A stretch of DNA of 64,000 nucleotides from DASQFI01 sp963780895 (GCA_963780895.1 CAWAEG010000001.1:992001-1056000), one strand, 5' to 3'; positions 17,954 through 26,386 are shown, numbered from the stretch's first letter. The notes: a model not told the origin generated them from the sequence alone. Numbers and translations: made by a program.

Positions 17954-19462
17954 TTACATCTTCGCCTCGGCGATGCCGCACTCCTTCATCTTGTTGAGCA
18001 GCGTCTTGTAGCTCACGCCGAGGTGTTGCGCGGCCTTGCGGCGATTCCAGTGGAATCGATCGAGCGCGATCTGGATCGCGCTCCGCTCGGCGCGCATCGC
18101 GGCTTCCCGCGCGAGCTCCGGCAGGCTCGATCCGTTCGTCGCCGGGACCTCGTTGACCTCAACCGGTGCCTGGGCGCTCTCGGCGGGCACTCCGCTCGCC
18201 GCGGCGGGGGCGGGCGGAGCCGCCTCAGCGGCCGCGGGCATCGGCACCTGTGGAGCGGTCGGCAGCGGCGTGATCGGCGTATGCGACCGCTGCAGCTCCG
18301 ACACCACCATGGCCTCGTCCTGCAGAATCACAAACCGTTTGATCACGTTTTCGAGCTCACGGACGTTGCCCGGCCACGGATGCGAGACGAGCAGATCCTC
18401 GAGCACCTTCGACGGGCGCCTGGGCGGCCGGCCGTATCGTTCGGCATAGCGTTGCAGGAAATACTCCGTGAGCAGCGGAATCTCCTCGCGCCGCTCGCGG
18501 AGCGGCGGGACGTGCACCTCGATGACCTGCAGGCGGTAATAGAGATCCTCGCGGAACGTCGCGTTGCGAATCATCTCGCCGAGGTTCCGGTTGGTGGCCG
18601 CGACGATCCGCACGTCAACCGCGATCTGGCGGTTGCTCCCGAGCTTGGTGAACTCGCTGTCCTGCAGGACGTGCAGGAGCTTGGCCTGCAGCGCGAGCGG
18701 CATCTCACTGATCTCGTCGAGCATCAGGGTGCCGCCGTTGGCGAACTCGAACTTGCCGACCCGCGTCGCCTGGGCGCCCGTGAACGCGCCTTTTTCGTGA
18801 CCGAAGAGCTCGCTCTCGAGGAGCTCGGCCGGCAGCGCCGCGCAGTTGATCTTGACGAACGGCTTCTGCGATCGCGCCGATCGCCGGTGCAGCTCGCGCG
18901 CGATCAACTCCTTGCCGACGCCGCTCTCGCCGCTGATGAGGACGGTCACGTCGCTGTCGGCGATGCGATCGATCATCGTCATGACCTGCCGCATGCCCTG
19001 GCCCGGACCCCAGATCGGCGCGCCTTCCGGATCTTCGCCACGCGCGTCGCGCATCCGCGCGATCTCATTCTTGAGGACCAGCTTCTCGACCGCGCTCCGG
19101 ACAGCGGCTTCGAGCGCGGCTTCGCCGAGCCCTTCCGGATCGTCCGGCTTGACGACGTAGTCGGCCGCCCCGAGCCGTACGGCGTCCACGATCGTCGCCG
19201 GCGTCTGCCGGCCCGACAGCATGATGACCGGCACGGACGGATGCGACGTCCGCAGGGCCTTCAACGTCTCGAGCCCGTCGAGCTCCGGCATCAGCACGTC
19301 GAGGAGCACGACCTGTGGCGCCGTCTCCGTGTTGAGCGCGCGTAGCAAGGCGGGGCCGCTGTTGAACGTCTGCACGGCGTAGCCGCGCGACCGCAACAGG
19401 GTCGCCATGTACTCGACGAACTGCGGATCGTCGTCGACGATGGCGAGATTGGCAGGTGTCAT
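17954..19462 (-). CDS. sigma54-dependent NtrC-family response regulator
   Basis: A 502-aa enhancer-binding regulator. The receiver domain (residues 1-125) has the phosphoacceptor Asp in VVLLDVLMPELDG and Lys in YVVKPDD. The AAA+ domain has Walker A GESGVGKE, the sigma54-contacting GAFTGA and Walker B TLMLDEIS. A long Ala/Pro-rich linker leads to a Fis-type helix-turn-helix (RKAAQHLGVSYKTLLNKM). ATG 19462 is preceded by GAGGAG and overlaps the end of the upstream kinase gene as ATGA, so the two are translationally coupled. No convincing -24/-12 promoter was found in the window, so its targets are elsewhere or unrecognised. Confidence 0.93.
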   Translation of the reverse strand: MTPANLAIVDDDPQFVEYMATLLRSRGYAVQTFNSGPALLRALNTETAPQVVLLDVLMPELDGLETLKALRTSHPSVPVIMLSGRQTPATIVDAVRLGAADYVVKPDDPEGLGEAALEAAVRSAVEKLVLKNEIARMRDARGEDPEGAPIWGPGQGMRQVMTMIDRIADSDVTVLISGESGVGKELIARELHRRSARSQKPFVKINCAALPAELLESELFGHEKGAFTGAQATRVGKFEFANGGTLMLDEISEMPLALQAKLLHVLQDSEFTKLGSNRQIAVDVRIVAATNRNLGEMIRNATFREDLYYRLQVIEVHVPPLRERREEIPLLTEYFLQRYAERYGRPPRRPSKVLEDLLVSHPWPGNVRELENVIKRFVILQDEAMVVSELQRSHTPITPLPTAPQVPMPAAAEAAPPAPAAASGVPAESAQAPVEVNEVPATNGSSLPELAREAAMRAERSAIQIALDRFHWNRRKAAQHLGVSYKTLLNKMKECGIAEAKM

Positions 19463-20157
19463 GACTGATGCTCCTCGTTCTTGACGGACGCGATGGGCAA
19501 GCGAAGCCCGGCGAGCGATCGTGCTCCGCCGATGCTCCACACCCGCGCGGCATGGGCCTCCAGGACGGCGATCGCGAGGACGAGCGACAATCCCATGCCG
19601 CCTCGCGCGATGCTGAACTCTTCCGCGGCTTCGTCCCACAGCGGCGGCTCGGCATCGACACGCGTCTCGGGGCCAACGACGACTTCGACGGCCGGTTCGC
19701 GGCCGTTACGAACCGACGCGCGCACGACAACTGGTGAGTCTCCGGACTCGCGAGCGGTCGCGACAATCACGGCCGCGATGGCGGCTTCGAGCGCCTGACC
19801 GTCCAGTACCCGCAGTCGGGCCGTCCCGGACGCCACAGACATCCGGCTTTCGAACGGCCGGTCGAGCGCGGACCGGGCCGCTGCGGCGCTGCGGTCGAGC
19901 AGCTCGCGCGCATCGGCCGCACCAGCGTCGCGCTCGCGCGGCTCGACCCACGACGTCAACTGTGAAACCGCTTCTCCGAGCCCGGTCACCCGGGCCAGCG
20001 CGGCGCGCATCTTGTCGTAAATGCGCAAACGGTCTGCCTCGTCGGCGAACCGTCCTTCTTGCAGCATACGCAAGTAGCCGAGCATCACGCCAGCAGGCGA
20101 GCGGAGCTCGTGGCCCAAGAGATGCAATAGTTCAACCAAGTCGAGTTGCCGCGTCAT
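19459..20157 (-). CDS. histidine kinase-like protein with degenerate ATPase domain
   Basis: A 232-aa soluble kinase-like protein whose stop overlaps the NtrC-type regulator. The H-box is recognisable (LGHELRSPAGVMLGYL, His at residue 16), but the HATPase half is degenerate. The expected N-box Asn is replaced (ALEAAIAAVIVAT), no DxGxG is visible, and only a G2-like GGMGLSLVLAIAVLEAH remains. It could be a phosphotransfer or phosphatase partner rather than an autokinase. No sensor domain or transmembrane helix is present. Divergent from the receiver gene at 20286 across a 128-bp space that must hold promoters for both. Confidence 0.75.
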   Translation of the reverse strand: MTRQLDLVELLHLLGHELRSPAGVMLGYLRMLQEGRFADEADRLRIYDKMRAALARVTGLGEAVSQLTSWVEPRERDAGAADARELLDRSAAAARSALDRPFESRMSVASGTARLRVLDGQALEAAIAAVIVATARESGDSPVVVRASVRNGREPAVEVVVGPETRVDAEPPLWDEAAEEFSIARGGMGLSLVLAIAVLEAHAARVWSIGGARSLAGLRLPIASVKNEEHQS

Positions 20158-20285
20158 ACGAGGCCCATTGGCTGCCGTACATGGGTGGATTGGTAAGGAT
20201 TTCCGCCCGCCGATGGGTCAATCATAGTCAAGCGCCGGACCCTGTCGCGGCCGATCCGGCTCGTCTGAAACCAGACGTGTGCGAT

Positions 20286-20693
20286 ATGGCTGAGACGCTT
20301 GTCCTGCTCGTCGACGACTACCACGATGCCCTCGAAGTGTGGGAGTGGTACCTGCGCTCGCAGGGCTATCGCGTCTTGACGGCCGGGAGCGGCAGTGACG
20401 CCGTTCGCATGGCGATTTCAGCCCGTCCACACGTCATCGTCCTGGATCTCGAGCTCCCCGGTGTGACCGGGTGCGAGGCGGCGCGGCAGATCCGCGGCAC
20501 GTCCGGCCTGCGTGACATTCCGCTCATTGCGGCGACCGGGTTTTCGCACGAAAGTCAGCTTGCCGAAGCGCGCGCGGCGGGCTTTGATCGGATCCTGATC
20601 AAGCCGTTCGATCCGGCCGATCTCGTCGCGGAAATCGAGGGGGCGCTCGCCGCGGCCCGCCACAGCGACCTGCAGCTTCGCGAGGGCAGCTGA
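20286..20693 (+). CDS. single-domain response regulator (CheY-like)
   Basis: A 135-aa stand-alone receiver domain with no output domain. Acidic pocket LLVDDYHDA, phosphoacceptor Asp in VIVLDLELPGVTG, Thr in IAATGFS and Lys in ILIKPFDPADL are all in place. ATG 20286 is chosen because the domain starts immediately (MAETLVLLVDD). Divergent from the degenerate kinase/NtrC pair, so it may take part in the same phosphorelay; this is inference from position. Confidence 0.85.
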   Translation: MAETLVLLVDDYHDALEVWEWYLRSQGYRVLTAGSGSDAVRMAISARPHVIVLDLELPGVTGCEAARQIRGTSGLRDIPLIAATGFSHESQLAEARAAGFDRILIKPFDPADLVAEIEGALAAARHSDLQLREGS

Positions 20694-20710
20694 CTGCCTA
20701 TTGTAGGCAG
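20694..20710 (+). terminator. hairpin directly after the receiver gene
   Basis: CTGCCTA (20694-20700) pairs perfectly with TAGGCAG (20704-20710) around a TTG loop, starting on the base after the stop codon. No T tract follows, so factor-independent termination would be weak. Confidence 0.35.
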
Positions 20711-20760
20711 CGTTCTGCCCATCCGCCAAATTCTTGAAATAAATCACGACCGGCGGTCCG

Positions 20761-20775
20761 ATGCCCGTCGGGCAT
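20761..20775. promoter_or_regulatory. perfect inverted repeat ATGCCCG-T-CGGGCAT
   Basis: A 15-bp palindrome 65 bp before the lmo0937-like gene and downstream of a TTGAAA (20734-20739). It could be an operator for this small stress-type gene or a short hairpin. Confidence 0.35.
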
Positions 20776-20840
20776 GAACCATGCAGTTATGTCCGCCGGG
20801 TCGACGCTCCCAGGCCGGCGCGTCGCAAGGGGTGACTTCA

Positions 20841-20990
20841 ATGCTGATGACTGTCTTCGCCGTGCTCTTGATCCTCTGGCTGTTGGGCGTCGTGTCGTCC
20901 TACACCATGGGCGGGTTCATCCATCTGCTGCTGATTCTCGCGATCGCAGTAATCCTGATCCGCGTGATTCAGGGCAGACGGCCTGTTTAG
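20841..20990 (+). CDS. lmo0937-like small membrane protein
   Basis: A 49-aa protein with two hydrophobic helices (MLMTVFAVLLILWLLGVVSS and FIHLLLILAIAVILIRVI) and the conserved turn YTMGGFIH, ending IQGRRPV. This matches the lmo0937/DUF5670 family of tiny membrane proteins, of unknown function and often stress-linked. ATG 20841 follows AAGGGGTG at a suitable distance. It stands alone, preceded by an inverted repeat. Confidence 0.85.
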   Translation: MLMTVFAVLLILWLLGVVSSYTMGGFIHLLLILAIAVILIRVIQGRRPV

Positions 20991-21068
20991 CAAGAAGGCC
21001 GACGGCCATTGGTCAAAGGCGATAGCCTGGAGCCGGCGTCACTGACCTGCCCCGGCTTGTCGACTTCA

Positions 21069-21096
21069 CGCCTTCGGCCTTTGGCCTTCGGCCTGG
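21069..21096. repeat. GGCCTTCGGCC-type short repeat
   Basis: Alternating GCCTTCG/GCCTTTG units at the 3' end of the wHTH gene, able to form several short hairpins. A related motif (GGCGAAGGCCAAAGGCC) sits at about 34994-35010, upstream of the lectin-like gene. Confidence 0.45.
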
Positions 21097-21099
21097 TTC

Positions 21100-21501
21100 C
21101 TACGCCGGTTGCCACCCCGGCGGCAGAGGCCGCGCACGATTCGGAGTGCGCGTGGCTTTCGGGAGCGCTTCGCGCACGACGCGCTCCAGCTCTTCGAGAT
21201 ACGCCGTGAACCGCCGGCGGCCTTCGGGCGTCAGCCGCACGAGGGTTTGCGGCCGGCGGCGTTCGAAGCCTTTCCACATCTCGACGAGACGTGCCTCGCG
21301 CAGCACGTCGAGATGACGGCTGAGGTTGCCGTCGGTCAGCGCGCAGAGGGCGCGCAGCTCGCCGAACCGCAGCCCGTCCGGATGCGCGACCAACGACGCG
21401 AGGATGCCGAGCCTCGCTTTTTCGTGGAGCGCGCGGTCGAGGCCGTCGTAAGCGAAGCGGCCGCTCTCGTCGGCGTCGGACTGATCACGTTTCGTCGTCA
21501 T
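21100..21501 (-). CDS. winged-helix transcriptional regulator (MarR/ArsR-like, HTH_34 type)
   Basis: A 133-aa DNA-binding protein with a single winged helix (about residues 20-105). LDRALHEKARLGILASLV is helix 1, FGELRALCALTDGNLSRHLDVLREARLVEM is the HTH, and TLVRLTPEGRRRF is the wing. No ligand or metal site is evident. ATG 21501 lies inside the end of the upstream membrane-protein gene (17-nt overlap), so the two are coupled. Such wHTH/membrane pairs commonly regulate themselves, which is inference here. Confidence 0.85.
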   Translation of the reverse strand: MTTKRDQSDADESGRFAYDGLDRALHEKARLGILASLVAHPDGLRFGELRALCALTDGNLSRHLDVLREARLVEMWKGFERRRPQTLVRLTPEGRRRFTAYLEELERVVREALPKATRTPNRARPLPPGWQPA

Positions 21502-22108
21502 GTATCACCGTCTTTCGCTCAAGATTCCAGTAGAGGGCCAGCGCCCCGAAGAGCTGGCCGAAGCCGAACGTCGCGCCGACCGACCACGGCGACAACGTCT
21601 CGATGCCGTCCGCGGTCCAGAGCAGCGCAAGTCCCGCGCTCCAGAAATACAGCGCGACCCAGCCGCTCGCGCGGGGGATGTACGGCCGCGCCGCGAAAAT
21701 CGCGACGCCGTACAGCATCGCCCAGAGTCCCGGAAAGAGCACGACAAGCGACGGACTGAACTGCAGCAGCGCGGCGGTCGCAATCGCTCCGGCGACGAGC
21801 GCCGGTAGAAACTGACCGATCACGCAGCGCGACTGACGCCGCTCCGTCGCGCTCGCGTGACGGACGTATCGCCACGCGATTTCGGAGCACCCGACCACCA
21901 GGCTGAGGGCCGCGACCGCGGCCCAATACGCCGTGAAGTTCCACGGATCGATCGGCCGACCGGACATCGACTGCCAGATGGCCGCCACGATGCCAACGAC
22001 CCCTGACGAGGCTACCGGGAGCGATCGCCATCCGCGGTACACCTCGCCTTTGGCCAGGTGGCCGTGAATCTCGGCAATCTGCTCGAGCGCGCGCGTGACG
22101 TCGGACAT
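21485..22108 (-). CDS. multi-pass membrane protein paired with wHTH regulator
   Basis: A 207-aa integral membrane protein with about six hydrophobic segments, for example VVGIVAAIWQSM, FTAYWAAVAALSLVVGC, FLPALVAGAIATAALL, LFPGLWAMLYGVAIFAA and WVALYFWSAGLALLW. The soluble N terminus (ALEQIAEIHGHLAKGEVYRGWRS) resembles the leader of other regulator-associated membrane proteins. ATG 22108 (MSDVTRAL) is preferred over a TTG at 22132. Co-directional and overlapping with the wHTH gene; probably an accessory or target of it. Function unknown. Confidence 0.75.
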   Translation of the reverse strand: MSDVTRALEQIAEIHGHLAKGEVYRGWRSLPVASSGVVGIVAAIWQSMSGRPIDPWNFTAYWAAVAALSLVVGCSEIAWRYVRHASATERRQSRCVIGQFLPALVAGAIATAALLQFSPSLVVLFPGLWAMLYGVAIFAARPYIPRASGWVALYFWSAGLALLWTADGIETLSPWSVGATFGFGQLFGALALYWNLERKTVIHDDET

Positions 22109-22164
22109 GGTCCCGGCTGCTGTCCGGTTCAATCACTTTGCACGACAAAGAGAATGGCGTCAAG

Positions 22165-22170
22165 TATTCT
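22165..22170 (+). promoter_or_regulatory. -10-like hexamer of the purine permease (near-leaderless candidate)
   Basis: TATTCT (TANNNT) ends 9 nt before ATG 22180, and no Shine-Dalgarno is visible. Confidence 0.4.
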
Positions 22171-22179
22171 TCCGCCGCC

Positions 22180-23496
22180 ATGCTCGAGCGGCTGTTTCAG
22201 CTGAACGCGGCCGGGACGACGATCCGGATCGAGGTGCTGGCCGGTGTCACGACGTTCGTGACGATGGCCTACATCATCTTCGTGCAGCCGGCGGTGCTCG
22301 CCTCAGCGGGCATGGATCACGGCGCCGTGCTGACGGCGACCTGCCTCGCGTCCGCGGTTGCGACGCTCCTGATGGCGCTGCTCGCGAACTATCCGATCGC
22401 CGTCGCGCCCGCGATGGGCCACAACTTCTTCTTCGCATTCACGGTCGTCCTGGCCGGCGGCACGCCATGGCCGGTCGCGTTGGGCGCGGTGGCGATCGCC
22501 GGCATGATCTTCATTCTCACGGCGGGCGTGGGATTGCGCGAGCGGGTCATCAGCGCCGTACCGGAGTCGCTCAAACATGCGATCAGCGTCGGCATCGGCC
22601 TGCTGATCGCGCTCATCGGGCTCCAGTGGGCCGGGATCATCGTCGGCGCGCGCGGCACGCTGGTGACGCTCGGGCCACTGACCTCGCCGCCCGTGATCCT
22701 CGCGCTCGGGACGCTCGTCGTGATGGCGATCCTGATGGCGCGGCGCGTCACCGGCGCGATGCTGATCGCCATGACGATGGGGCTCGTCGCGGCGCTCGCC
22801 TTCGGGTTCGTCAAGTTCGAGGGCGTCGTCTCTTCGCCGCCCTCGCTGTCGCCGACGTTCCTGAAGCTCGACGTGCTCGGTGCGCTGAGGCCGGGCCTGT
22901 TCGACGTCGTGCTGGTGTTTTTCCTGCTCGCGCTCTTCGACTCGATCGGCACGCTGATCGGCCTGACGAGCCGGATCGGACTCGCGCGCGGGGGTGCGTT
23001 TCCGCGCGCACGACAGGCGCTGCTCGCCGATGCCGTCGGCACGGTCGTCGGCGCCGGTCTCGGGACGTCAACCGTCACCGCGTACATCGAGAGCTCGACG
23101 GGTGTCGCCGCGGGCGGCCGCACGGGCCTTGCCAGCGTCGTGACCGCGGCGCTGTTTCTGGCCGCGCTGTTCGTGCATCCGATCGTCAAGATGGTGGGCG
23201 GCGGGGTGGCCGCGGCCGACGGCGTGACGCTCTACCCGATCGTCGCACCGGCGCTCATCCTGGTCGGCGTGCTGATGATGGACGGCGTGCGCCACATCAA
23301 ATGGGACGATCTCACGGAGGCGATTCCCGCGTTCCTGACGCTGATGACGATGCCGCTTGCGGTGAGCATCACGGACGGAATCGCGTTCGGGCTCATCGCG
23401 TCGGTGATTCTCAAGCTGGCCACGGGCCGGGCGCGGGAGCTCGACTGGCTGGCGTACGTCTTCGCCGCGGTGTTCCTGTTGCGGTACGCGCGGTAG
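22180..23496 (+). CDS. NCS2-family purine permease (AzgA-like)
   Basis: A 438-aa proton-coupled nucleobase permease of the AzgA branch of NCS2, likely importing adenine, guanine or hypoxanthine. Around 12-14 hydrophobic segments are present, with family landmarks FVTMAYIIFVQPAVL, PAMGHNFFFAFTV, LKHAISVGIGL, LFDSIGTLIGL and GTSTVTAYIESSTGVAAGGRTG (substrate-binding region). I take ATG 22180 (MLERLFQLNAAGTTIRIE) because it matches the family start and has TATTCT 9 nt upstream; a TTG at 22138 is possible. It is followed by a degenerate palindromic element before the rhodanese gene. Confidence 0.9.
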   Translation: MLERLFQLNAAGTTIRIEVLAGVTTFVTMAYIIFVQPAVLASAGMDHGAVLTATCLASAVATLLMALLANYPIAVAPAMGHNFFFAFTVVLAGGTPWPVALGAVAIAGMIFILTAGVGLRERVISAVPESLKHAISVGIGLLIALIGLQWAGIIVGARGTLVTLGPLTSPPVILALGTLVVMAILMARRVTGAMLIAMTMGLVAALAFGFVKFEGVVSSPPSLSPTFLKLDVLGALRPGLFDVVLVFFLLALFDSIGTLIGLTSRIGLARGGAFPRARQALLADAVGTVVGAGLGTSTVTAYIESSTGVAAGGRTGLASVVTAALFLAALFVHPIVKMVGGGVAAADGVTLYPIVAPALILVGVLMMDGVRHIKWDDLTEAIPAFLTLMTMPLAVSITDGIAFGLIASVILKLATGRARELDWLAYVFAAVFLLRYAR

Positions 23497-23503
23497 GGCG
23501 CGT

Positions 23504-23590
23504 GTCTCTTTGCCTCAGTTTGAGCGAGAATGGGAACGGGTCTCCGGGAGAGACCCGTCCCCGAATCAGCCCATTCTGTGGAAAAGAGAC
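23504..23590. repeat. degenerate member of the nested GGGAC/TGTGGAAAA palindrome family
   Basis: An inner inverted repeat (GGGAACGGGTCTC against GAGACCCGTCCCC, one mismatch) is nested in AGAATGGG/CCCATTCT and then GTCTCTTT/AAAGAGAC. The right arm carries TGTGGAAAA, as in the copies at 26273, 29199, 31995 and 42067. Confidence 0.6.
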
Positions 23591-23613
23591 AAGACCCTCT
23601 CGTTGCGGCCCCG

Positions 23614-24384
23614 ATGCCGGAGGCGCTCGTCATCGATGCGCGGCCGGCCGAGGAGTTCGCCGCCGGCCATCTGGCGGGGGCCGTACACCTTGATCTATGG
23701 GGCGTGAGCCTCATCGACACGAGCGAGGCGCCGCTGCGCGCGTTCATGTGGATGATCGGCCACCTTTTTTCCCTCCGCGGCGTAACGCCGGACCGGCCGG
23801 TCGTCGTGTATGAACAGGACGCCGGGCTTCGCGCGGCGCGTGTGTTCTGGCTCCTGGAGTACCTCGGTCATCAGCACGCGCGTGTCCTCGACGGCGGCTT
23901 CGCTGCCTGGACACGCGAGGGGCGACCGACGACCACGAAGGCCGTCGCGCCGACGCCGAGCACATGGCACGGCACACCCGACGCGACGAAGATCGCGACC
24001 TGGGATCTCGTGTACGACCGGCTCGGCCGTCCGGAGACAGCCATTGTCGACACGCGAAGCACGGCCGAGCATTCCGGCGAGCAGGTGCGCGCGAAACGAG
24101 GCGGCGCGATTCCGGGCGCCGTGCACCTCGAATGGACGAACAACCTCACGCCCGACGGACACTTCAAGCCGATCGACGATCTCCGCGCGATGTATGAAGG
24201 ATTGGGCGTCACGTCCGACCGCGAGGTCATCACGTACTGTCAGGGCGGGTACCGCGCCGCGCACACCTATCTCGCGTTACGGCGGCTCGGCTACCCGAGC
24301 GTTCGCAACTACACCGGATCGTGGAAGGAATGGGGCGATCGGGTGGATCTGCCAATCGAGCGGCCGAGAAAGCCAGGCGACTGA
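23614..24384 (+). CDS. sulfurtransferase with two rhodanese domains
   Basis: A 256-aa thiosulfate/3-mercaptopyruvate sulfurtransferase-like protein. The N-terminal rhodanese domain (about 1-115, VIDARPAEEFAAGHLAGAVHLDL) is inactive-like: its loop reads YEQDAGLRAAR, without Cys. The C-terminal domain has the persulfide Cys in YCQGGYRAAH near residue 210 and the RKPG tail. The active loop CQGGYRA differs from the CGSGVTA of classical enzymes, so the sulfur acceptor is uncertain. ATG 23614 is chosen because the domain begins at once; an in-frame ATG at 23530 lies inside a palindromic repeat. Confidence 0.85.
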   Translation: MPEALVIDARPAEEFAAGHLAGAVHLDLWGVSLIDTSEAPLRAFMWMIGHLFSLRGVTPDRPVVVYEQDAGLRAARVFWLLEYLGHQHARVLDGGFAAWTREGRPTTTKAVAPTPSTWHGTPDATKIATWDLVYDRLGRPETAIVDTRSTAEHSGEQVRAKRGGAIPGAVHLEWTNNLTPDGHFKPIDDLRAMYEGLGVTSDREVITYCQGGYRAAHTYLALRRLGYPSVRNYTGSWKEWGDRVDLPIERPRKPGD

Positions 24385-24459
24385 AGGACCATCGTCAGGC
24401 TCGTTCCAGGGACCTGCCGTACCCGTACCCGTCGTACGACGCGGTTTTGATACGCGGAT

Positions 24460-24490
24460 TTGTCAGTCGATCCGCGGCGCGTGTTAGACT
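24460..24490 (+). promoter_or_regulatory. possible promoter of the Ser/Thr kinase gene
   Basis: TTGTCA (24460-24465) and TAGACT (24485-24490) are separated by 19 nt (18 if TTAGAC is used). They precede the kinase ATG by 33 nt. The spacing is longer than ideal. Confidence 0.3.
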
Positions 24491-24523
24491 CCTGTCCCTT
24501 TCAAGCGCTGACGAGACGTCGAA

Positions 24524-26278
24524 ATGGTCGGGCAGAACATCGGCAAATACCGCGTGGAGGATCGGATCGGGCGTGGCGGCATGGGCACCGTCTATCGCGC
24601 GACCGACGAGACGCTCCATCGCGAAGTCGCCATCAAGGTTCTCAACGCCGAGCTGAACGATCCTGAAATCGCGAAGCGGTTCCGCGCCGAAGCGATTACG
24701 GTCGCACGTCTCAACCATCCCGGCATCGCGACCATCTACGAATTGTTCCAGCACGATGGCCAGTGGCTGATGGTGATGGAGTTCGTCCGCGGCGAGACGC
24801 TCGAGCATCTCGTCGAGCGGATGGGCGCGCTCTCGCCGCAGCGCGCCGCCGAGCTCTGCATGCAGTCGCTCGCGGCGCTGGCGCACGCGCACAGCATGGG
24901 CGTCGTGCACCGCGATCTCAAGCCCGCGAACCTGATGATCACCGAAACCGGGTCGGTGAAGATCATGGACTTCGGCATCGCGCGCGTCGCGGGCACCGAA
25001 CATCTGACGAACGCCGGCTACATGATGGGCACGCCGGCGTACATGGCGCCCGAGCAGGTGATGGGACACGAGATCGACGCGCGCGCGGATCTGTACGCGA
25101 TGGGCGTCGTCTTCTACCGGCTCACCACGGCGCGGCTCCCGTTCAGGGGCGACACGCCGTTTGCGATGGCGCAGTCGCAGGTGAACGACATGCCGACGCC
25201 GATCGGCCTGATGCGCACCGACCTTCCGGCATGGGTCGAACAGATCATCGCGCGGGCGCTCGCCAAGGCGCCCGAGCTTCGTTTCCAGTCCGCGGTCGAG
25301 TTCCACGAAGCATTGGCGCGCTGTCTGGCAGGCCTCTCGATGCCGCAGACGGTGCCGGGTTCCGCGTCGGCCGGGGCAACCACGGCAGTCATCACGACCC
25401 CGGCGGCTCCCACGCCGATCGGCACGATTTCGTCACGTTTTCAGACGGCCGCGCCGGACGCGCCGACGGGATTCCAGCCGCAGCCGTCCGTCAACACGTC
25501 GGCGGAACCGAGCGGTGCGCGTCCAGTGCCGGTTGAGCCGGCGGCCCCGAAGTCGGCAATTCCAGTTGCGATTGGCGTCGCGGCGCTGGTGATCACGCTC
25601 GCGGGCGTGGGCGGGTGGATGATGATGCGCTCGCGGTCGCAGTCACCGGCGAACGCGCCAGCCGCATCTGCTCAGGCGGGCGAAGCGGCGAACAACCCGG
25701 CGCCGTCGTCACCGTCCGCACCCGCGACCGCACTGCCGCCGGGCGGAACGGATTCGCGTGGGACGTCTCCCACTCTGCCGGGCGCGCCGCCCGCAATCGG
25801 CACTGACGCGGGAGCGCGCGGCTCAGCCGCGGGTGCCGCACGAACTGCGCAACCGCCGGCCGCGACACCCGCGGCCACGGGAGCGCCAACGACGCCGGAA
25901 CCGAGCGAGACCCAAGTCGTGTTCCCCGACGTGAAAGTGTTGATGATCAGCGGCAGACGCGTACAGGATCGGGACGCGCTGCTGAGCTTCGTCGCCGGAC
26001 AGATGACCGTCCTCGACCGGGAAGGCGGCACGACTATCACCGCCACCCCCTACAAGGCGATCGAGCGCGCGACCTACATTCGAGCCCGCAATCCGAAGTG
26101 GGATCCGTCGCTGTTCTCGCCACCCGACAACCTCGACATGCCTGGCATCATGCCGACCGCGCGGCATTGGCTGGTTCTGCAGAGCCGGACGGCATATCTA
26201 ATCCTGCAGCTGAACGGGAACACCTGGGAGAAGGTGCTCGAAACGGTCGAAGGCCGCACCGGTCTCAAGGTTAGGTAG
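24524..26278 (+). CDS. transmembrane Ser/Thr protein kinase (PknB-type)
   Basis: A 584-aa Hanks-type kinase. Catalytic domain residues about 8-270: Gly loop IGRGGMGTVY, Lys in VAIKVL, HRDLKPANL, DFGIARV and APEQV. A Pro/Ala-rich linker (270-340), one transmembrane helix (about 345-368) and a low-complexity extracytoplasmic linker follow. The C-terminal domain of about 130 residues begins near VVFPDVKVLMISGRRVQDRD and contains WDPSLFSPPDNLDMPG. It is not PASTA and I do not recognise it; it may be the sensor. The last two codons (AGG TAG) lie inside the left tip of a 114-bp palindrome. Convergent with an ADOP permease gene. Confidence 0.9.
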   Translation: MVGQNIGKYRVEDRIGRGGMGTVYRATDETLHREVAIKVLNAELNDPEIAKRFRAEAITVARLNHPGIATIYELFQHDGQWLMVMEFVRGETLEHLVERMGALSPQRAAELCMQSLAALAHAHSMGVVHRDLKPANLMITETGSVKIMDFGIARVAGTEHLTNAGYMMGTPAYMAPEQVMGHEIDARADLYAMGVVFYRLTTARLPFRGDTPFAMAQSQVNDMPTPIGLMRTDLPAWVEQIIARALAKAPELRFQSAVEFHEALARCLAGLSMPQTVPGSASAGATTAVITTPAAPTPIGTISSRFQTAAPDAPTGFQPQPSVNTSAEPSGARPVPVEPAAPKSAIPVAIGVAALVITLAGVGGWMMMRSRSQSPANAPAASAQAGEAANNPAPSSPSAPATALPPGGTDSRGTSPTLPGAPPAIGTDAGARGSAAGAARTAQPPAATPAATGAPTTPEPSETQVVFPDVKVLMISGRRVQDRDALLSFVAGQMTVLDREGGTTITATPYKAIERATYIRARNPKWDPSLFSPPDNLDMPGIMPTARHWLVLQSRTAYLILQLNGNTWEKVLETVEGRTGLKVR

Positions 26279-26386
26279 GGGACGGGACTTTTTTCCACAG
26301 GTTTCCACAGTCAGGGGACAGACCTCGCCGGCGAGGTCTGTCCCCTAACTGTGGAAACCTGTGGAAAAAAGTCCCGTCCCCTACCT
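26273..26386. repeat. 114-bp nested near-perfect palindrome (copy A)
   Basis: Outer arms of 39 bp are perfect inverted copies (left begins AGGTAGGGGACGGGAC, right ends GTCCCGTCCCCTACCT). Inner arms of 17 bp (AGGGGACAGACCTCGCC and its complement) meet directly at the centre. One C/A mismatch separates inner from outer arms. TGTGGAAA motifs lie in the arms. The tips overlap the Arg and stop codons of both convergent genes. Confidence 0.9.

Noticed and set aside
26273..26386. CRISPR or insertion-sequence end
   Set aside because: A single palindrome without spacer array, transposase gene or target-site duplication; better described as a nested palindromic repeat.
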